From Sphingobacterium multivorum (lineage in GTDB: Bacteria > Bacteroidota > Bacteroidia > Sphingobacteriales > Sphingobacteriaceae): a stretch of 64,000 nucleotides of DNA. A model generated the notes under the pieces. It did no database searches. It was not told the DNA's origin and saw only the letters and a program-made list of their open reading frames with translations. Shown here piece by piece: positions 25,589 to 34,102 of this stretch (position 1 is the stretch's first letter; every line of letters starts with the position of its first letter). Made by a program: the position numbers and the translations under genes. The DNA lies in assembly GCF_900457465.1 (NCBI RefSeq), contig NZ_UAUU01000011.1:62001-126000 (forward strand). Direction: 5' to 3'.

Positions 25589-26776
25589 ATGAAATCAGTT
25601 TATTTGAATAAGGGTAAGGATAAAGCTGCCTGGCAATTGCATCCTTGGGTATTTTCTGGAGCAATTAAATCATTGTCCGATAAGATTGAAGATGGCGAAG
25701 TTGTTGGCGTTTACAATGCTGAACGTGAATTTATTGCCTATGGTCTATTTCACAATAGCTCGCGTGTAGCCATTCGTTTATTGGAATGGAACCCTCAAGC
25801 ACAGATTGATGCAGATTGGTGGCGTGCACGCGTTCAGAAGGCTGTAGCAGCAAGACAGCATCTGTTGCAAGAAGGTGTCACCAATACGGTTCGTTTAATC
25901 TTTGCTGAAGCAGATTTTCTTCCTGGACTTATTGCAGACAAATACGCGGATTTTATATCCATTCAGGTTCATTCAGTTGGGGTGGAAAAAGTCAAATCAG
26001 TTATTATCGATGAATTGAATGCTTTGCTGCAACCCAAAGGAATTTATGAGCGTAGTGATCTGAAATCTCGCGAACATGAAGGTTTACCTGATACCAATGG
26101 GCTTTTGTTTGGAGAACTTCCATCTGAATTTGTCGACGTTATCGAAAATGGCATTCATTATAAGGTGAACATTATTGATGGACAAAAATCGGGATTTTAT
26201 TGCGACCAACGTGAAAATCGCCAGCTGACGGCCAATTACGTTTCAAATAAACGCGTCCTAGATTGTTTTTGCTATTCCGGTGGTTTTACGTTAAATAGCT
26301 TGAAAAGTGGGGCGGCAGAAGTTATATCTGTAGATAGTTCTGCACTGGCTATTGAAACCCTGGAAAAGAATATTATTGAAAATGGTTTTGAACTTAGTCG
26401 ACATAGCGCAATATTGTCTGATGTAAACAAGCAATTGCGTAAATTCATTGATGAAGGGGAAAAATTTGATCTTATTGTCTTGGATCCACCGAAATATGCA
26501 CCCTCTCGATCTGCATTGGAAAGAGCATCAAGGGCGTATAAAGACCTCAATCGCCGCGGATTGATGTTGTTAAATAGTGGTGGTTTATTAGCGACATTTT
26601 CTTGCTCAGGTGCGATGGACATGGATACCTTCAAACAAGTGCTCGCTTGGGCTGCACTGGATGCCGGTAAGGAAATTCAGTTTATCAGACAATTTCATCA
26701 GCCTGAAGATCATCCTGTCCGGGCATCGTTCCCAGAAGGCGAGTATCTGAAAGGATTGTTGGTGCGCGTATTGTAA
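25589..26776 (+). CDS. rlmI: RlmI-like 23S rRNA (cytosine-C5) methyltransferase
   Basis: 395 residues. An N-terminal PUA domain (about 1-75, LHPWVFSGAIKSL) is followed by the EEHEE-like region and a class I SAM-dependent methyltransferase: KSGFYCDQRENRQ, the SAM loop VLDCFCYSGGFTLN (about 218-231), catalytic motif VLDPPKYAPS and the second Cys in ATFSCSGAMD. RlmI methylates C1962 of 23S rRNA (E. coli numbering). Length and domain order fit. Followed directly by a terminator. Confidence 0.9.
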   Translation: MKSVYLNKGKDKAAWQLHPWVFSGAIKSLSDKIEDGEVVGVYNAEREFIAYGLFHNSSRVAIRLLEWNPQAQIDADWWRARVQKAVAARQHLLQEGVTNTVRLIFAEADFLPGLIADKYADFISIQVHSVGVEKVKSVIIDELNALLQPKGIYERSDLKSREHEGLPDTNGLLFGELPSEFVDVIENGIHYKVNIIDGQKSGFYCDQRENRQLTANYVSNKRVLDCFCYSGGFTLNSLKSGAAEVISVDSSALAIETLEKNIIENGFELSRHSAILSDVNKQLRKFIDEGEKFDLIVLDPPKYAPSRSALERASRAYKDLNRRGLMLLNSGGLLATFSCSGAMDMDTFKQVLAWAALDAGKEIQFIRQFHQPEDHPVRASFPEGEYLKGLLVRVL

Positions 26777-26796
26777 TTATTATATGAAGATAGTTT

Positions 26797-26830
26797 AGGT
26801 TGATTTTAACAAATCAACCTTTTTAATTTT
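26797..26830 (+). terminator. Terminator after the RlmI-like gene
   Basis: AGGTTGATTT-TAAC-AAATCAACCT followed by TTTTAATTTTT, just upstream of the MFS gene. Confidence 0.8.
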
Positions 26831-26841
26831 TGAACAACGTC

Positions 26842-28038
26842 ATGATACAAGAGAAGACGAGTAGACCTATTTTTTCTATTTTGTTTGCCGTGAGCATGGT
26901 GCATCTTTTGAACGATATGATTCAGGGAGTGATACCGGCAACCTATCCCTTGCTCAAAGAAGAGCATCATCTAAGCTTTTCTCAGGTTGGGATGATTACA
27001 ATGGTGTATCAGATAGCAGCTTCAATATTCCAGCCCGTTGTAGGCTCATTTACGGACAAACATCCTGTACCATACTCTCAGATCATTGGGATGTCTTTTT
27101 CCCTTCTCGGTATGCTTTTGTTTTCGAAAGCACATAGTTATGAATGGATCTTATTTTCTGTTTTTCTGGTAGGGATTGGTTCTTCAATCTTTCACCCTGA
27201 ATCTTCTCGTGTAGCTTATATGGCATCGGGAGGGAGAAGAAGTATGGCACAATCTATTTTTCAGATTGGAGGAAATGCAGGGACCGCAATGGCCCCAATC
27301 ATTGTCGCTTTTTTGGTATTACCGAGAGGGCAGCAGGCGATCGCCTGGATGTGCTTATTTACGATTCTTGGCCAATTTATATCTTATTATATTGGTAGTT
27401 GGTATAAAAAGAGGCTTCAGAGCTTTGCCAAATCAACGAAGAAAACAATACGCGTGCCTGATCTACCCAATAGCCGAATCATCGTGACCGTTATTATACT
27501 CCTCTTACTGATTGTTTCAAAATACTTCTATATAGCAAGTATTACAAACTATTTCCAGTTTTATACCATCAAGAAATTTGGGATTAATGAAGTGGAAGCA
27601 CAAGTCTATCTATTTTATTTTCTGATAGCTGTTGCGGTGGGAACATTACTGGGGGGAGTATTCGGGGACCGATTTGGTCGCAAATATGTCATTTGGTTCT
27701 CCGTCTTGGGCGTTGCACCATTTGCATTAGCATTACCCTATGTCGGACTTACGATGACGGGAATACTAATCGTGATTATTGGATTGATTTTATCATCAGC
27801 TTTTCCAGCAATTATTGTTTATGCACAAGAACTATTGCCTAAGAAGTTGGGCATGGTTTCAGGTTTATTTTACGGCTTTGCATTTGGAATGGGAGGGATT
27901 GGATCCGCTGTACTTGGCTGGCAGGCAGATCATACGTCCATCGAGTTTATTTATCACCTATGTTCCTACCTGCCATTGATGGGTATTGTGGCTTATTTTC
28001 TTCCCAATCTACAAAAAACACCTTACAAAGAAATCTAG
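26842..28038 (+). CDS. MFS transporter, Fsr (fosmidomycin-resistance) type
   Basis: 398 residues from the ATG at 26842 (an in-frame TTG at 26830 is the alternative), with 12 hydrophobic segments. N-terminal HLLNDMIQGVIPATYPLLKE corresponds to the signature helix 1 of the Fsr subfamily, and GSFTDKHPVPYSQIIGM and GVFGDRFGRKYVIW are MFS loop 2-3 and 8-9 motifs. Fsr exports fosmidomycin and related compounds; the natural substrate is unknown here. It lies 65 bases from the RlmI-like gene with a terminator between, so it is probably independent. Confidence 0.85.
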   Translation: MIQEKTSRPIFSILFAVSMVHLLNDMIQGVIPATYPLLKEEHHLSFSQVGMITMVYQIAASIFQPVVGSFTDKHPVPYSQIIGMSFSLLGMLLFSKAHSYEWILFSVFLVGIGSSIFHPESSRVAYMASGGRRSMAQSIFQIGGNAGTAMAPIIVAFLVLPRGQQAIAWMCLFTILGQFISYYIGSWYKKRLQSFAKSTKKTIRVPDLPNSRIIVTVIILLLLIVSKYFYIASITNYFQFYTIKKFGINEVEAQVYLFYFLIAVAVGTLLGGVFGDRFGRKYVIWFSVLGVAPFALALPYVGLTMTGILIVIIGLILSSAFPAIIVYAQELLPKKLGMVSGLFYGFAFGMGGIGSAVLGWQADHTSIEFIYHLCSYLPLMGIVAYFLPNLQKTPYKEI

Positions 28039-28067
28039 ATTTGGCATATAGGCGCATGTTAAACACG

Positions 28068-28104
28068 AAAGAGCGGATTTCAATAAAATATCCGCTCTTT
28101 TTTG
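28068..28104. terminator. Terminator between MFS and SGNH hydrolase genes
   Basis: AAAGAGCGGAT / ATCCGCTCTTT stem with flanking A and T tracts; it can serve both convergent genes. Confidence 0.8.
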
Positions 28105-28107
28105 TTA

Positions 28108-28869
28108 TTATTTGATGCAGTCCATCCAGGCTGAGGCCATCATCTGTGCGCCGGCAAGGGTAGGGTGTACACCATCTGCTGCCCAGTAGGCACCAGGAGC
28201 ATTCTTTTGGGCATTGTCGAATATTTTTTGATAGGGAATTAGAATTGCGCCAAATTCTTTGGCGACTTCACGAGCGGATTCTTGGTAGGCCAAAAATTTT
28301 GGATACCACGCTTCAGTAATGTGACCTACGCCCTTTACTGCAAAAGGTTCTCCAATGATCAATTTGACGTTTGGAAGCTTTTGTAATGTCTCCTGTAGTA
28401 ACTTTTGGTATTGGGATTTATACTCCTCAACCGTTGTCTGTGCTCCGCGGTCGATTGTTCGCCAGAAATCGTTCACACCGATCAAAATACTCAATACAGT
28501 GGGTTTAATTGCCAGTGTATCCTCCTGCCAGCGCTTTTGAAGATCGGGCACACGATTTCCACTAATACCTGTATTATATACCTTTAGTTTTTTTGCCGAA
28601 TATTTATTTAAGAGCTGGCTGGCAGCCAATAGAGCATAACCGCGTCCAAGTGCTGCGGTATCATTGGCATTTCTATTGTTTCTATCTCGGCCCACATCCG
28701 TAATGGAATCACCCTGAAATAAAATGATGTCGTCGTTATTTAAACTGATTTTTGAGGAACTGGCGGTGGATTCGTGAGCGAATACATCGTTTCCCAGTAT
28801 ATTGGCACCAGTCAATAGACCGGAACCAATAATGCTTTTTTTGATAAATGATCTGCGGTTTGTGTTCAT
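28108..28869 (-). CDS. Tat-exported SGNH/GDSL-family hydrolase
   Basis: 253 residues from the ATG at 28869, chosen because it places a twin-arginine signal at the N-terminus (NRRSFIKKSIIGSG). An upstream in-frame start at 28911 would bury it. SGNH blocks are visible: block I ILFQGDSITDVGRD (Ser in GDSI), block III ILIGVNDFW (Asn), and block V in the C-terminal DGVHPTLAG (Asp-x-x-His). This is a serine esterase/lipase-type fold, often acting on carbohydrate esters; the substrate is unknown. It lies 34 bases downstream of the aminotransferase gene, probably in one transcript. Confidence 0.88.
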   Translation of the reverse strand: MNTNRRSFIKKSIIGSGLLTGANILGNDVFAHESTASSSKISLNNDDIILFQGDSITDVGRDRNNRNANDTAALGRGYALLAASQLLNKYSAKKLKVYNTGISGNRVPDLQKRWQEDTLAIKPTVLSILIGVNDFWRTIDRGAQTTVEEYKSQYQKLLQETLQKLPNVKLIIGEPFAVKGVGHITEAWYPKFLAYQESAREVAKEFGAILIPYQKIFDNAQKNAPGAYWAADGVHPTLAGAQMMASAWMDCIK

Positions 28870-28903
28870 TATTAGGTTTTTGTTATGTTTAAAGTTACAT
28901 ACT

Positions 28904-30091
28904 TTAAGCATACTTTTCCAAACCTTTTATAATGATGTTACACGCTTTTTCAATTTCCAGATCTGTAATCGTCAATGGAGGAGCGACACGCAGTGCTGTT
29001 TCACAATGCAGATACCAATCGATCATAACCCCGTTTTCAGCACAATACTTACTCACGTTGTAAACCTGATCAAAGGAATCCAATTGCAGACACATCATAA
29101 GACCTAATCCTCGAATTTCTTTAATTGCAGGGTGTCGGAGTTTTTCTTTAAATAAAAGCGATTTTCGCTCGACCTGTTCTACCAATTTTTCTTCCTTGAT
29201 AACAGCCAGTGAAGCCCGTGCTGCGGCACAACTTACGGGGTGGCCCCCAAAAGTCGTGATATGCCCAAGCATGGGATTATCCTTAATAACATCCATCACT
29301 TCTTTGGCTGCAACAAATGCGCCTAGGGGCATGCCACCACCGATTCCTTTGGCAAGCATCAGGATATCTGGGACGATAGCAAAATGCTCAAAAGCAAAGA
29401 GACGGCCTGTGCGGCCAAAACCAGTTTGGATTTCATCAAAGATCAGTAGGGTACCTGTTTCATTACAGCGTTTTCTGACGGCTTGCATGTAAGCGATATC
29501 CGGGACTCGGACACCCGCTTCCCCCTGAATAGCTTCGAGGATGACAGCAGCAGTTTGTTCCGTAATCTTTGTTAGATCGTCCAGATCATTAAACTCGATA
29601 AAATCTATTTCGGGAAGGAGGGGGGCATACGCTTTACGGTACGCATCGTTTCCGATAAGACTGAGCGCGCCTTGTGTACTGCCGTGGTACGCCTTTTTTG
29701 CAGCGATAATCTGCCTGCGACCGGTATATTTCTTTGCTATTTTCATTGATCCCTCTACGGCTTCCGTTCCACTGTTGGTGAGGTAAACCGATTGAAAATT
29801 AGGAGGAAGTTCTGCTAATAATTCTGTAGCAAATTGCACCTGTGGGGCCTGCACAAATTCACCATAAACGGTGACATGTAGGTACTGGTCCAATTGTGAT
29901 TTTATAGCTTCCAAAACCTTCGGGTGACGATGGCCTATATTGCTGACATTGAAGCCAGAGACCAAATCCATGTATTCTTCTCCATTTGGGCCATAAAGGT
30001 AGACACCTTCAGCCTTAACTACTTCAACCAATCTAGGTGAGCTAGATGTTTGAGCGGTATTCATTAAAAATAATTCTCTGTTGCTTAACAT
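28904..30091 (-). CDS. Class III PLP aminotransferase
   Basis: 395 residues from the ATG at 30091 (MLSNRELFL...), preferred over 30130 because family members begin this way. Fold-type I class III motifs are TNSGTEAVEGSMKIA (phosphate cup), ILEAIQGEAGVRVPD, LIFDEIQTGFGRTGRLFA and the Lys region LAKGIGGGMPLGA (PLP Lys near 245). The family covers acetylornithine, ornithine and related omega-aminotransferases; the exact substrate is not determined by motif alone, and no arginine or lysine pathway gene lies nearby. Confidence 0.88.
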   Translation of the reverse strand: MLSNRELFLMNTAQTSSSPRLVEVVKAEGVYLYGPNGEEYMDLVSGFNVSNIGHRHPKVLEAIKSQLDQYLHVTVYGEFVQAPQVQFATELLAELPPNFQSVYLTNSGTEAVEGSMKIAKKYTGRRQIIAAKKAYHGSTQGALSLIGNDAYRKAYAPLLPEIDFIEFNDLDDLTKITEQTAAVILEAIQGEAGVRVPDIAYMQAVRKRCNETGTLLIFDEIQTGFGRTGRLFAFEHFAIVPDILMLAKGIGGGMPLGAFVAAKEVMDVIKDNPMLGHITTFGGHPVSCAAARASLAVIKEEKLVEQVERKSLLFKEKLRHPAIKEIRGLGLMMCLQLDSFDQVYNVSKYCAENGVMIDWYLHCETALRVAPPLTITDLEIEKACNIIIKGLEKYA

Positions 30092-30112
30092 GATCTTACA
30101 AATGTCCGAAAA

Positions 30113-30145
30113 TAAAAAAGAAGTCTTCAAGACTTCTTTTTTATT
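30113..30145 (-). terminator. Terminator of the ECF-sigma operon
   Basis: AAAAAAGAAGTC-TTCAA-GACTTCTTTTTT, a palindrome with A/T tails on both sides. It ends the sigma / membrane / secreted-protein operon and lies upstream of the aminotransferase start. Confidence 0.8.
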
Positions 30146-30152
30146 TTCGAGA

Positions 30153-30572
30153 TTATTTTCTTCTATTCTGCAGGGATTTGTATAGATGTTCCCTGAATTC
30201 CTGTTCTACTTCAAAAAATTGCGATGCCCGCGCATTGCCAATAACTTTGGCAAATTTGGCCCGATATTCTTTTTTGATCTCCACTTCTTTAGCATCATAC
30301 TGTAAGACGTCTCTGGAGCCACCTCTAAAACTATTTTTTGGAGCACCATTCAATTTTTCTTTCCTGATATCCCAAAGCGTTTGGCTGTACTCATTATAGA
30401 GCGGGAAGAATTGCTGAGCCTCTCTCGGAGTTAAATCCAGTTCTTTAGTAATGTAAGCTATTTTTTCATTTTCTATAGCTTGAAATCGATTTTTGTCTTG
30501 CGCAAAGCCCAAGGCAATAGAAAATATACTAAAGAACAATGTTATCCATATGTATTTTTTATTGAACATCAT
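30153..30572 (-). CDS. Small secreted protein of the ECF-sigma operon
   Basis: 139 residues with a signal peptide (about 1-25, ending GFAQD) and a largely helical, charged body with the conserved-looking block LDLTPREAQQFFPLYNEY. Such small secreted helical proteins regularly accompany ECF sigma operons in Bacteroidota, some resembling Spy/CpxP-type periplasmic sensors. Its ATG overlaps the stop of the upstream gene in the reverse-strand sequence TAATG, so translation is coupled. Its role as a sensor is inferred from context only. Confidence 0.75.
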   Translation of the reverse strand: MMFNKKYIWITLFFSIFSIALGFAQDKNRFQAIENEKIAYITKELDLTPREAQQFFPLYNEYSQTLWDIRKEKLNGAPKNSFRGGSRDVLQYDAKEVEIKKEYRAKFAKVIGNARASQFFEVEQEFREHLYKSLQNRRK

Positions 30573-31528
30573 TATAAGGTATAATTTAGATAATCTTCTA
30601 TTTCTTGTTTAGATATATTACTTCCAAATCCCTTAGTAGGGAGATTTGCTTCGTCAGTATACTGGGCCATATAGATCATATCGTCACCAGAAGCCGACTC
30701 CGCAAGGTAATTAATGATTTCCTGCTTAGGAATTTCTGACAAATGCTGGCTTAACTGCTCTTCTGCAACAGCTTCTACAGGAGTCGTATTTTGCTGTTGA
30801 TATTGATAACCCCAATATCCGCCTATACTCAACATAGCCGCAAAGGATGCCGCAACCGCATAACGAGCGTACCATTTTTTAGGTTTCCCAATCTGACGGA
30901 TCGGTGTATTATCCTTTTCAAGCATTTGAACACGATCAATGATGCTGTCCGAAAGAATCTCAAAATAATGTTGTGGTACATCAAAACCTGCAGTCACAAT
31001 CGTTTCTTTTAGTTTTTCTTCAGCAATACGAGCAAAAATTGTCGATTCAACTATTTCTTCGTAGCCAACAGGAGCTGTAAAACCATCTGTCGGAACTGTT
31101 TCCTTCAATTTCTCCGCCGCTAAACGGGCGAAGATGGAGTCTTCAAGGGTTTGATTATAAGCAGAAGGCATGGTAAAGCCATCCGATGCAATCGTTTCTT
31201 TTAATTTGTCTTCTAAAATTCGGTTGAAGATAGTTGAAGATAGTTCAGAAGCATAATTTTCAGGAATTTCAAAGCCGTCTGTAGTAACCTGATTTTTTAA
31301 ACTATCTTCCGCAACCTTACACATTATGGCGTCAGATAAGCTATTAAAATATCCTTCTGGAACCTCAAAGATGGATTCTTCCTTGCATTCAACCAATTTG
31401 ACTTGCGTAATTATTTTTGATTCTAAATCACTGAAATAATTTTCAGGTAAGCCAAATGGATTTTCACGCAACGATGCTGGAAGATTTGTAGGCTCCAGCC
31501 CATCATGATATGTGCCATTTTCCTTCAT
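30572..31528 (-). CDS. Membrane protein with about five ~35-residue repeats, putative anti-sigma factor
   Basis: 318 residues. The N-terminal 200 are five tandem units of about 35 residues, each built as P-x-x-Y-(x)5-(S/T)xIFxR(I/L)AxxKLKETI-x-x-(D/A)GF. Examples are FEIPENYASELSSTIFNRI, TMPSAYNQTLEDSIFARL and TAPVGYEEIVESTIFARI. One transmembrane helix follows (about 222-240, YAVAASFAAMLSIGGYWGYQ) and then a periplasmic-side tail with KQEIINYLAESA / SKQEIEDYLNYTL repeats. Sitting between an ECF sigma gene and a secreted protein it is a plausible membrane regulator of that sigma factor, but it does not match the usual FecR form. Confidence 0.75.
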   Translation of the reverse strand: MKENGTYHDGLEPTNLPASLRENPFGLPENYFSDLESKIITQVKLVECKEESIFEVPEGYFNSLSDAIMCKVAEDSLKNQVTTDGFEIPENYASELSSTIFNRILEDKLKETIASDGFTMPSAYNQTLEDSIFARLAAEKLKETVPTDGFTAPVGYEEIVESTIFARIAEEKLKETIVTAGFDVPQHYFEILSDSIIDRVQMLEKDNTPIRQIGKPKKWYARYAVAASFAAMLSIGGYWGYQYQQQNTTPVEAVAEEQLSQHLSEIPKQEIINYLAESASGDDMIYMAQYTDEANLPTKGFGSNISKQEIEDYLNYTL

Positions 31529-31561
31529 AGTATCTGTTAGAACCTAATTTCGCTAAAAGGT

Positions 31562-32107
31562 TTAATCGTTGTTGTTAAAAAATGCCTCTATTTTTTTGAC
31601 AGCTAAATGATAAGAGGCTTTAAGCGCTCCGACACTTGTTCCGAGTACTTCTGAAATTTCTTCGTATTTCATATCTTCAAAATATTTCATATTGAAGACC
31701 AATTTTTGCTTTTCTGGCAAAGTCAACAAAGCCTGTTGTAATTTCATTTGAGCTTTATCACCGTTAAAATAATTGCCATCAGCAAGCGTTTCTGCCAAAT
31801 AAGCAGTCGTGTCGTCATCCAACGACACGTTCTGCTTTTGCTTTTTCTTATTTAAGAAGGTAATACATTCATTTGTTGCGATACGATAAAGCCAAGTGTA
31901 TAATTGTGAGTCTTCACGGAAATTCCCCAGGTTTTTCCATACTTTGACAAAGATATCTTGAACAACATCGTCCGCATCGTCATGATCGATGACCATTCTT
32001 CGCACATGCCAATAAATCTTCTGTTGATATTTCTTCAACAATAAACGGAAAGCTTCTTCTCGCGTACTCTCTTCGGCGAATTTTGCTATAATTAAAGCAT
32101 CATCCAT
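31562..32107 (-). CDS. ECF RNA polymerase sigma factor
   Basis: 181 residues, typical ECF size. Region 2 (about 20-85) includes DHDDADDVVQDIFVKVWKNL and QLYTWLYRIATNECITFLNK; region 4 (about 125-180) includes LPEKQKLVFNMKYFEDMKYE and the HTH ISEVLGTSVGALKASYHLAV. It should direct RNA polymerase to a stress or envelope regulon that can include its own operon. The membrane repeat protein starts 34 bases downstream, the likely regulator. Confidence 0.93.
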   Translation of the reverse strand: MDDALIIAKFAEESTREEAFRLLLKKYQQKIYWHVRRMVIDHDDADDVVQDIFVKVWKNLGNFREDSQLYTWLYRIATNECITFLNKKKQKQNVSLDDDTTAYLAETLADGNYFNGDKAQMKLQQALLTLPEKQKLVFNMKYFEDMKYEEISEVLGTSVGALKASYHLAVKKIEAFFNNND

Positions 32108-32128
32108 ATATTGACTTGCGTAGTTTTG

Positions 32129-33082
32129 TTATTTTCTTTTGATTACTTTTTGAACCGCAGCCACAATAGCCGCAGCATTCAAACCGTATTTTTCCATCAA
32201 TTGAGCAGGAGTACCTGATTCTCCAAAACTATCATTTACGGCAACGTACTCTTGTGGAGTAGGTAACTCTCTTGTTAACACTTGAGCAACGCTATCACCC
32301 AAACCGCCAAGACGATTATGCTCTTCTGCCGTTACGACACATTTGGTTTTCGCAACAGATTTTAAAATAGCTTCTTCATCCAAAGGTTTGATGGTATGGA
32401 TATTGATAATCTCAGCGTTGATACCCAACTCAGCTAATTTCTCGCCAGCTTGGATAGCTTCCCATACTAAATGACCTGTAGCAATGATCGTAACATCCGT
32501 TCCTTCATTTAATAATACCGCCTTACCAATCACAAATTCTTGATCAGCAGGAGTGAAGTTAGGAACTACGGGACGGCCAAAACGCAAATAAACTGGTCCC
32601 TCATATTTTGCTGCTGCAATCGTAGCGGCTTTTGTTTGATTGAAATCACAAGGATTGATCACTGTCATTCCTGGCAACATTTTCATCAAGCCGATATCTT
32701 CTAATATTTGGTGAGTTGCACCATCTTCACCTAAGGTTAGGCCGGCATGCGACGCTGCAATTTTTACATTTTTGTCCGAGTATGCAATCGATTGGCGAAT
32801 CTGATCATAAACACGTCCTGTTGAGAAATTTGCGAATGTACCAGTGAATGGTATTTTACCACCGATCGTAAGTCCGGCAGCAATTCCCATCATATTAGCT
32901 TCCGCGATACCGATTTGGAAAAAACGTTCTGGAAATTCTTTGATAAAATCGTTCATTTTTAACGAACCAATTAAATCAGCACATAATGCAACTACATTCT
33001 CATCTTGCTTTCCTGCTTCTAGTAATCCCGCACCAAATCCTGAACGTGTATCTTTTGACTCTGTATAAGTATATTTTTTCAT
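32129..33082 (-). CDS. Transketolase, C-terminal subunit
   Basis: 317 residues matching the pyrimidine-binding and C-terminal domains of transketolase. PYR-domain motifs include LCADLIGSLKMNDFIKEFPE and EANMMGIAAGLTIGGKIPFT (with the catalytic Glu), the C-terminal domain NEGTDVTIIATGHLVW. The thiamine-diphosphate-binding half is encoded by the gene just upstream (33084-33932), one base away. Together they give one functional enzyme moving two-carbon units in the pentose phosphate pathway; a split transketolase is common in Bacteroidota, Firmicutes and archaea. Confidence 0.92.
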   Translation of the reverse strand: MKKYTYTESKDTRSGFGAGLLEAGKQDENVVALCADLIGSLKMNDFIKEFPERFFQIGIAEANMMGIAAGLTIGGKIPFTGTFANFSTGRVYDQIRQSIAYSDKNVKIAASHAGLTLGEDGATHQILEDIGLMKMLPGMTVINPCDFNQTKAATIAAAKYEGPVYLRFGRPVVPNFTPADQEFVIGKAVLLNEGTDVTIIATGHLVWEAIQAGEKLAELGINAEIINIHTIKPLDEEAILKSVAKTKCVVTAEEHNRLGGLGDSVAQVLTRELPTPQEYVAVNDSFGESGTPAQLMEKYGLNAAAIVAAVQKVIKRK

Positions 33083-33083
33083 T

Positions 33084-33932
33084 CTAGTAATCTCCTAAAG
33101 TTTCTGTAAGCTGATTCAATGCCGACGCCAATTGTTCGTCATTTGGAGCAACACCATGCCATTTATGAGAACCCATCATAAAATCAACACCGTTACCCAT
33201 TTCAGTATGCATCAGAATAATGACTGGTTTACCTTTTCCTGTGCGTGACTTAGCTTCTGCTAAACCTGCAACAACAGCATTCATATCATTGCCTTTAGCA
33301 ATTTCCATCACATCCCAGCCAAATGCTTCCCATTTTGCACGAAGATCCCCAAGAGATAATACTTGATCTGTAGATCCGTCAATTTGTGCTTTGTTATAGT
33401 CAACAGTAGCAATTAAATTGTCAATCTTATTGTGTGGTGCATACATCGCAGCTTCCCAAACTTGGCCCTCCTGCAATTCGCCATCACCCATTAATACATA
33501 AACTAGATTATTGTCTTTATTCAATTTTTTTGCTTGTGCGGCTCCAATTGCAACAGATAATCCTTGTCCCAATGATCCCGACGCAATACGAATACCTGGA
33601 AGACCTTCGTGCGTTGTTGGGTGACCTTGAAGTCTGGAATTGATTTTTCTGAACGTTGCTAATTCGCTCACTTCAAAATATCCCGCACGTGCCAATGTAC
33701 TGTAAAATACAGGAGAGATATGTCCGTTTGACAGGAAGAATAAATCTTCTCCTTTTCCATCCATGTCAAAGGAAGGATTGCGTTTCATTGCATTGAAATA
33801 AAGCGCCACAAAGTAATCTGTACAACCTAACGAACCACCTGGGTGTCCTGATTGACAAGCGTGTACCATACGTACGATATCACGTCTTACCTGTGATGCA
33901 ATTTGTTCTAGTTTGTTAATATCTGCACTCAT
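33084..33932 (-). CDS. Transketolase, N-terminal (ThDP-binding) subunit
   Basis: 282 residues from the ATG at 33932; an in-frame GTG at 33950 would add six. Motifs are MVHACQSGHPGGSLGCTDYF, GSLGQGLSVAIGAA, and the ThDP/Mg2+ motif GDGELQEGQVWEAAMYAPHN with NKAQIDGSTD. The stop lies one base before the start of the C-terminal subunit, so the two are coupled. The pair lies upstream of, and on the same strand as, the ECF sigma gene but is separated from it by 21 bases, so readthrough is possible. Confidence 0.93.
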   Translation of the reverse strand: MSADINKLEQIASQVRRDIVRMVHACQSGHPGGSLGCTDYFVALYFNAMKRNPSFDMDGKGEDLFFLSNGHISPVFYSTLARAGYFEVSELATFRKINSRLQGHPTTHEGLPGIRIASGSLGQGLSVAIGAAQAKKLNKDNNLVYVLMGDGELQEGQVWEAAMYAPHNKIDNLIATVDYNKAQIDGSTDQVLSLGDLRAKWEAFGWDVMEIAKGNDMNAVVAGLAEAKSRTGKGKPVIILMHTEMGNGVDFMMGSHKWHGVAPNDEQLASALNQLTETLGDY

Positions 33933-34102
33933 TTTTTTTGTTGGTTTCACAATTGGTCGTAAAGTTAACTATTTTTAAGCTAGATGCTTGTTAAAAAATG
34001 AATTTATATTGACTTATTCCAGACTGACAATGTATTTGGCCTGCAGATTTTTATTTTTTTTGTACCTTGCTTCACTTTATAAAACCAACAATTTTCAGCA
34101 TA

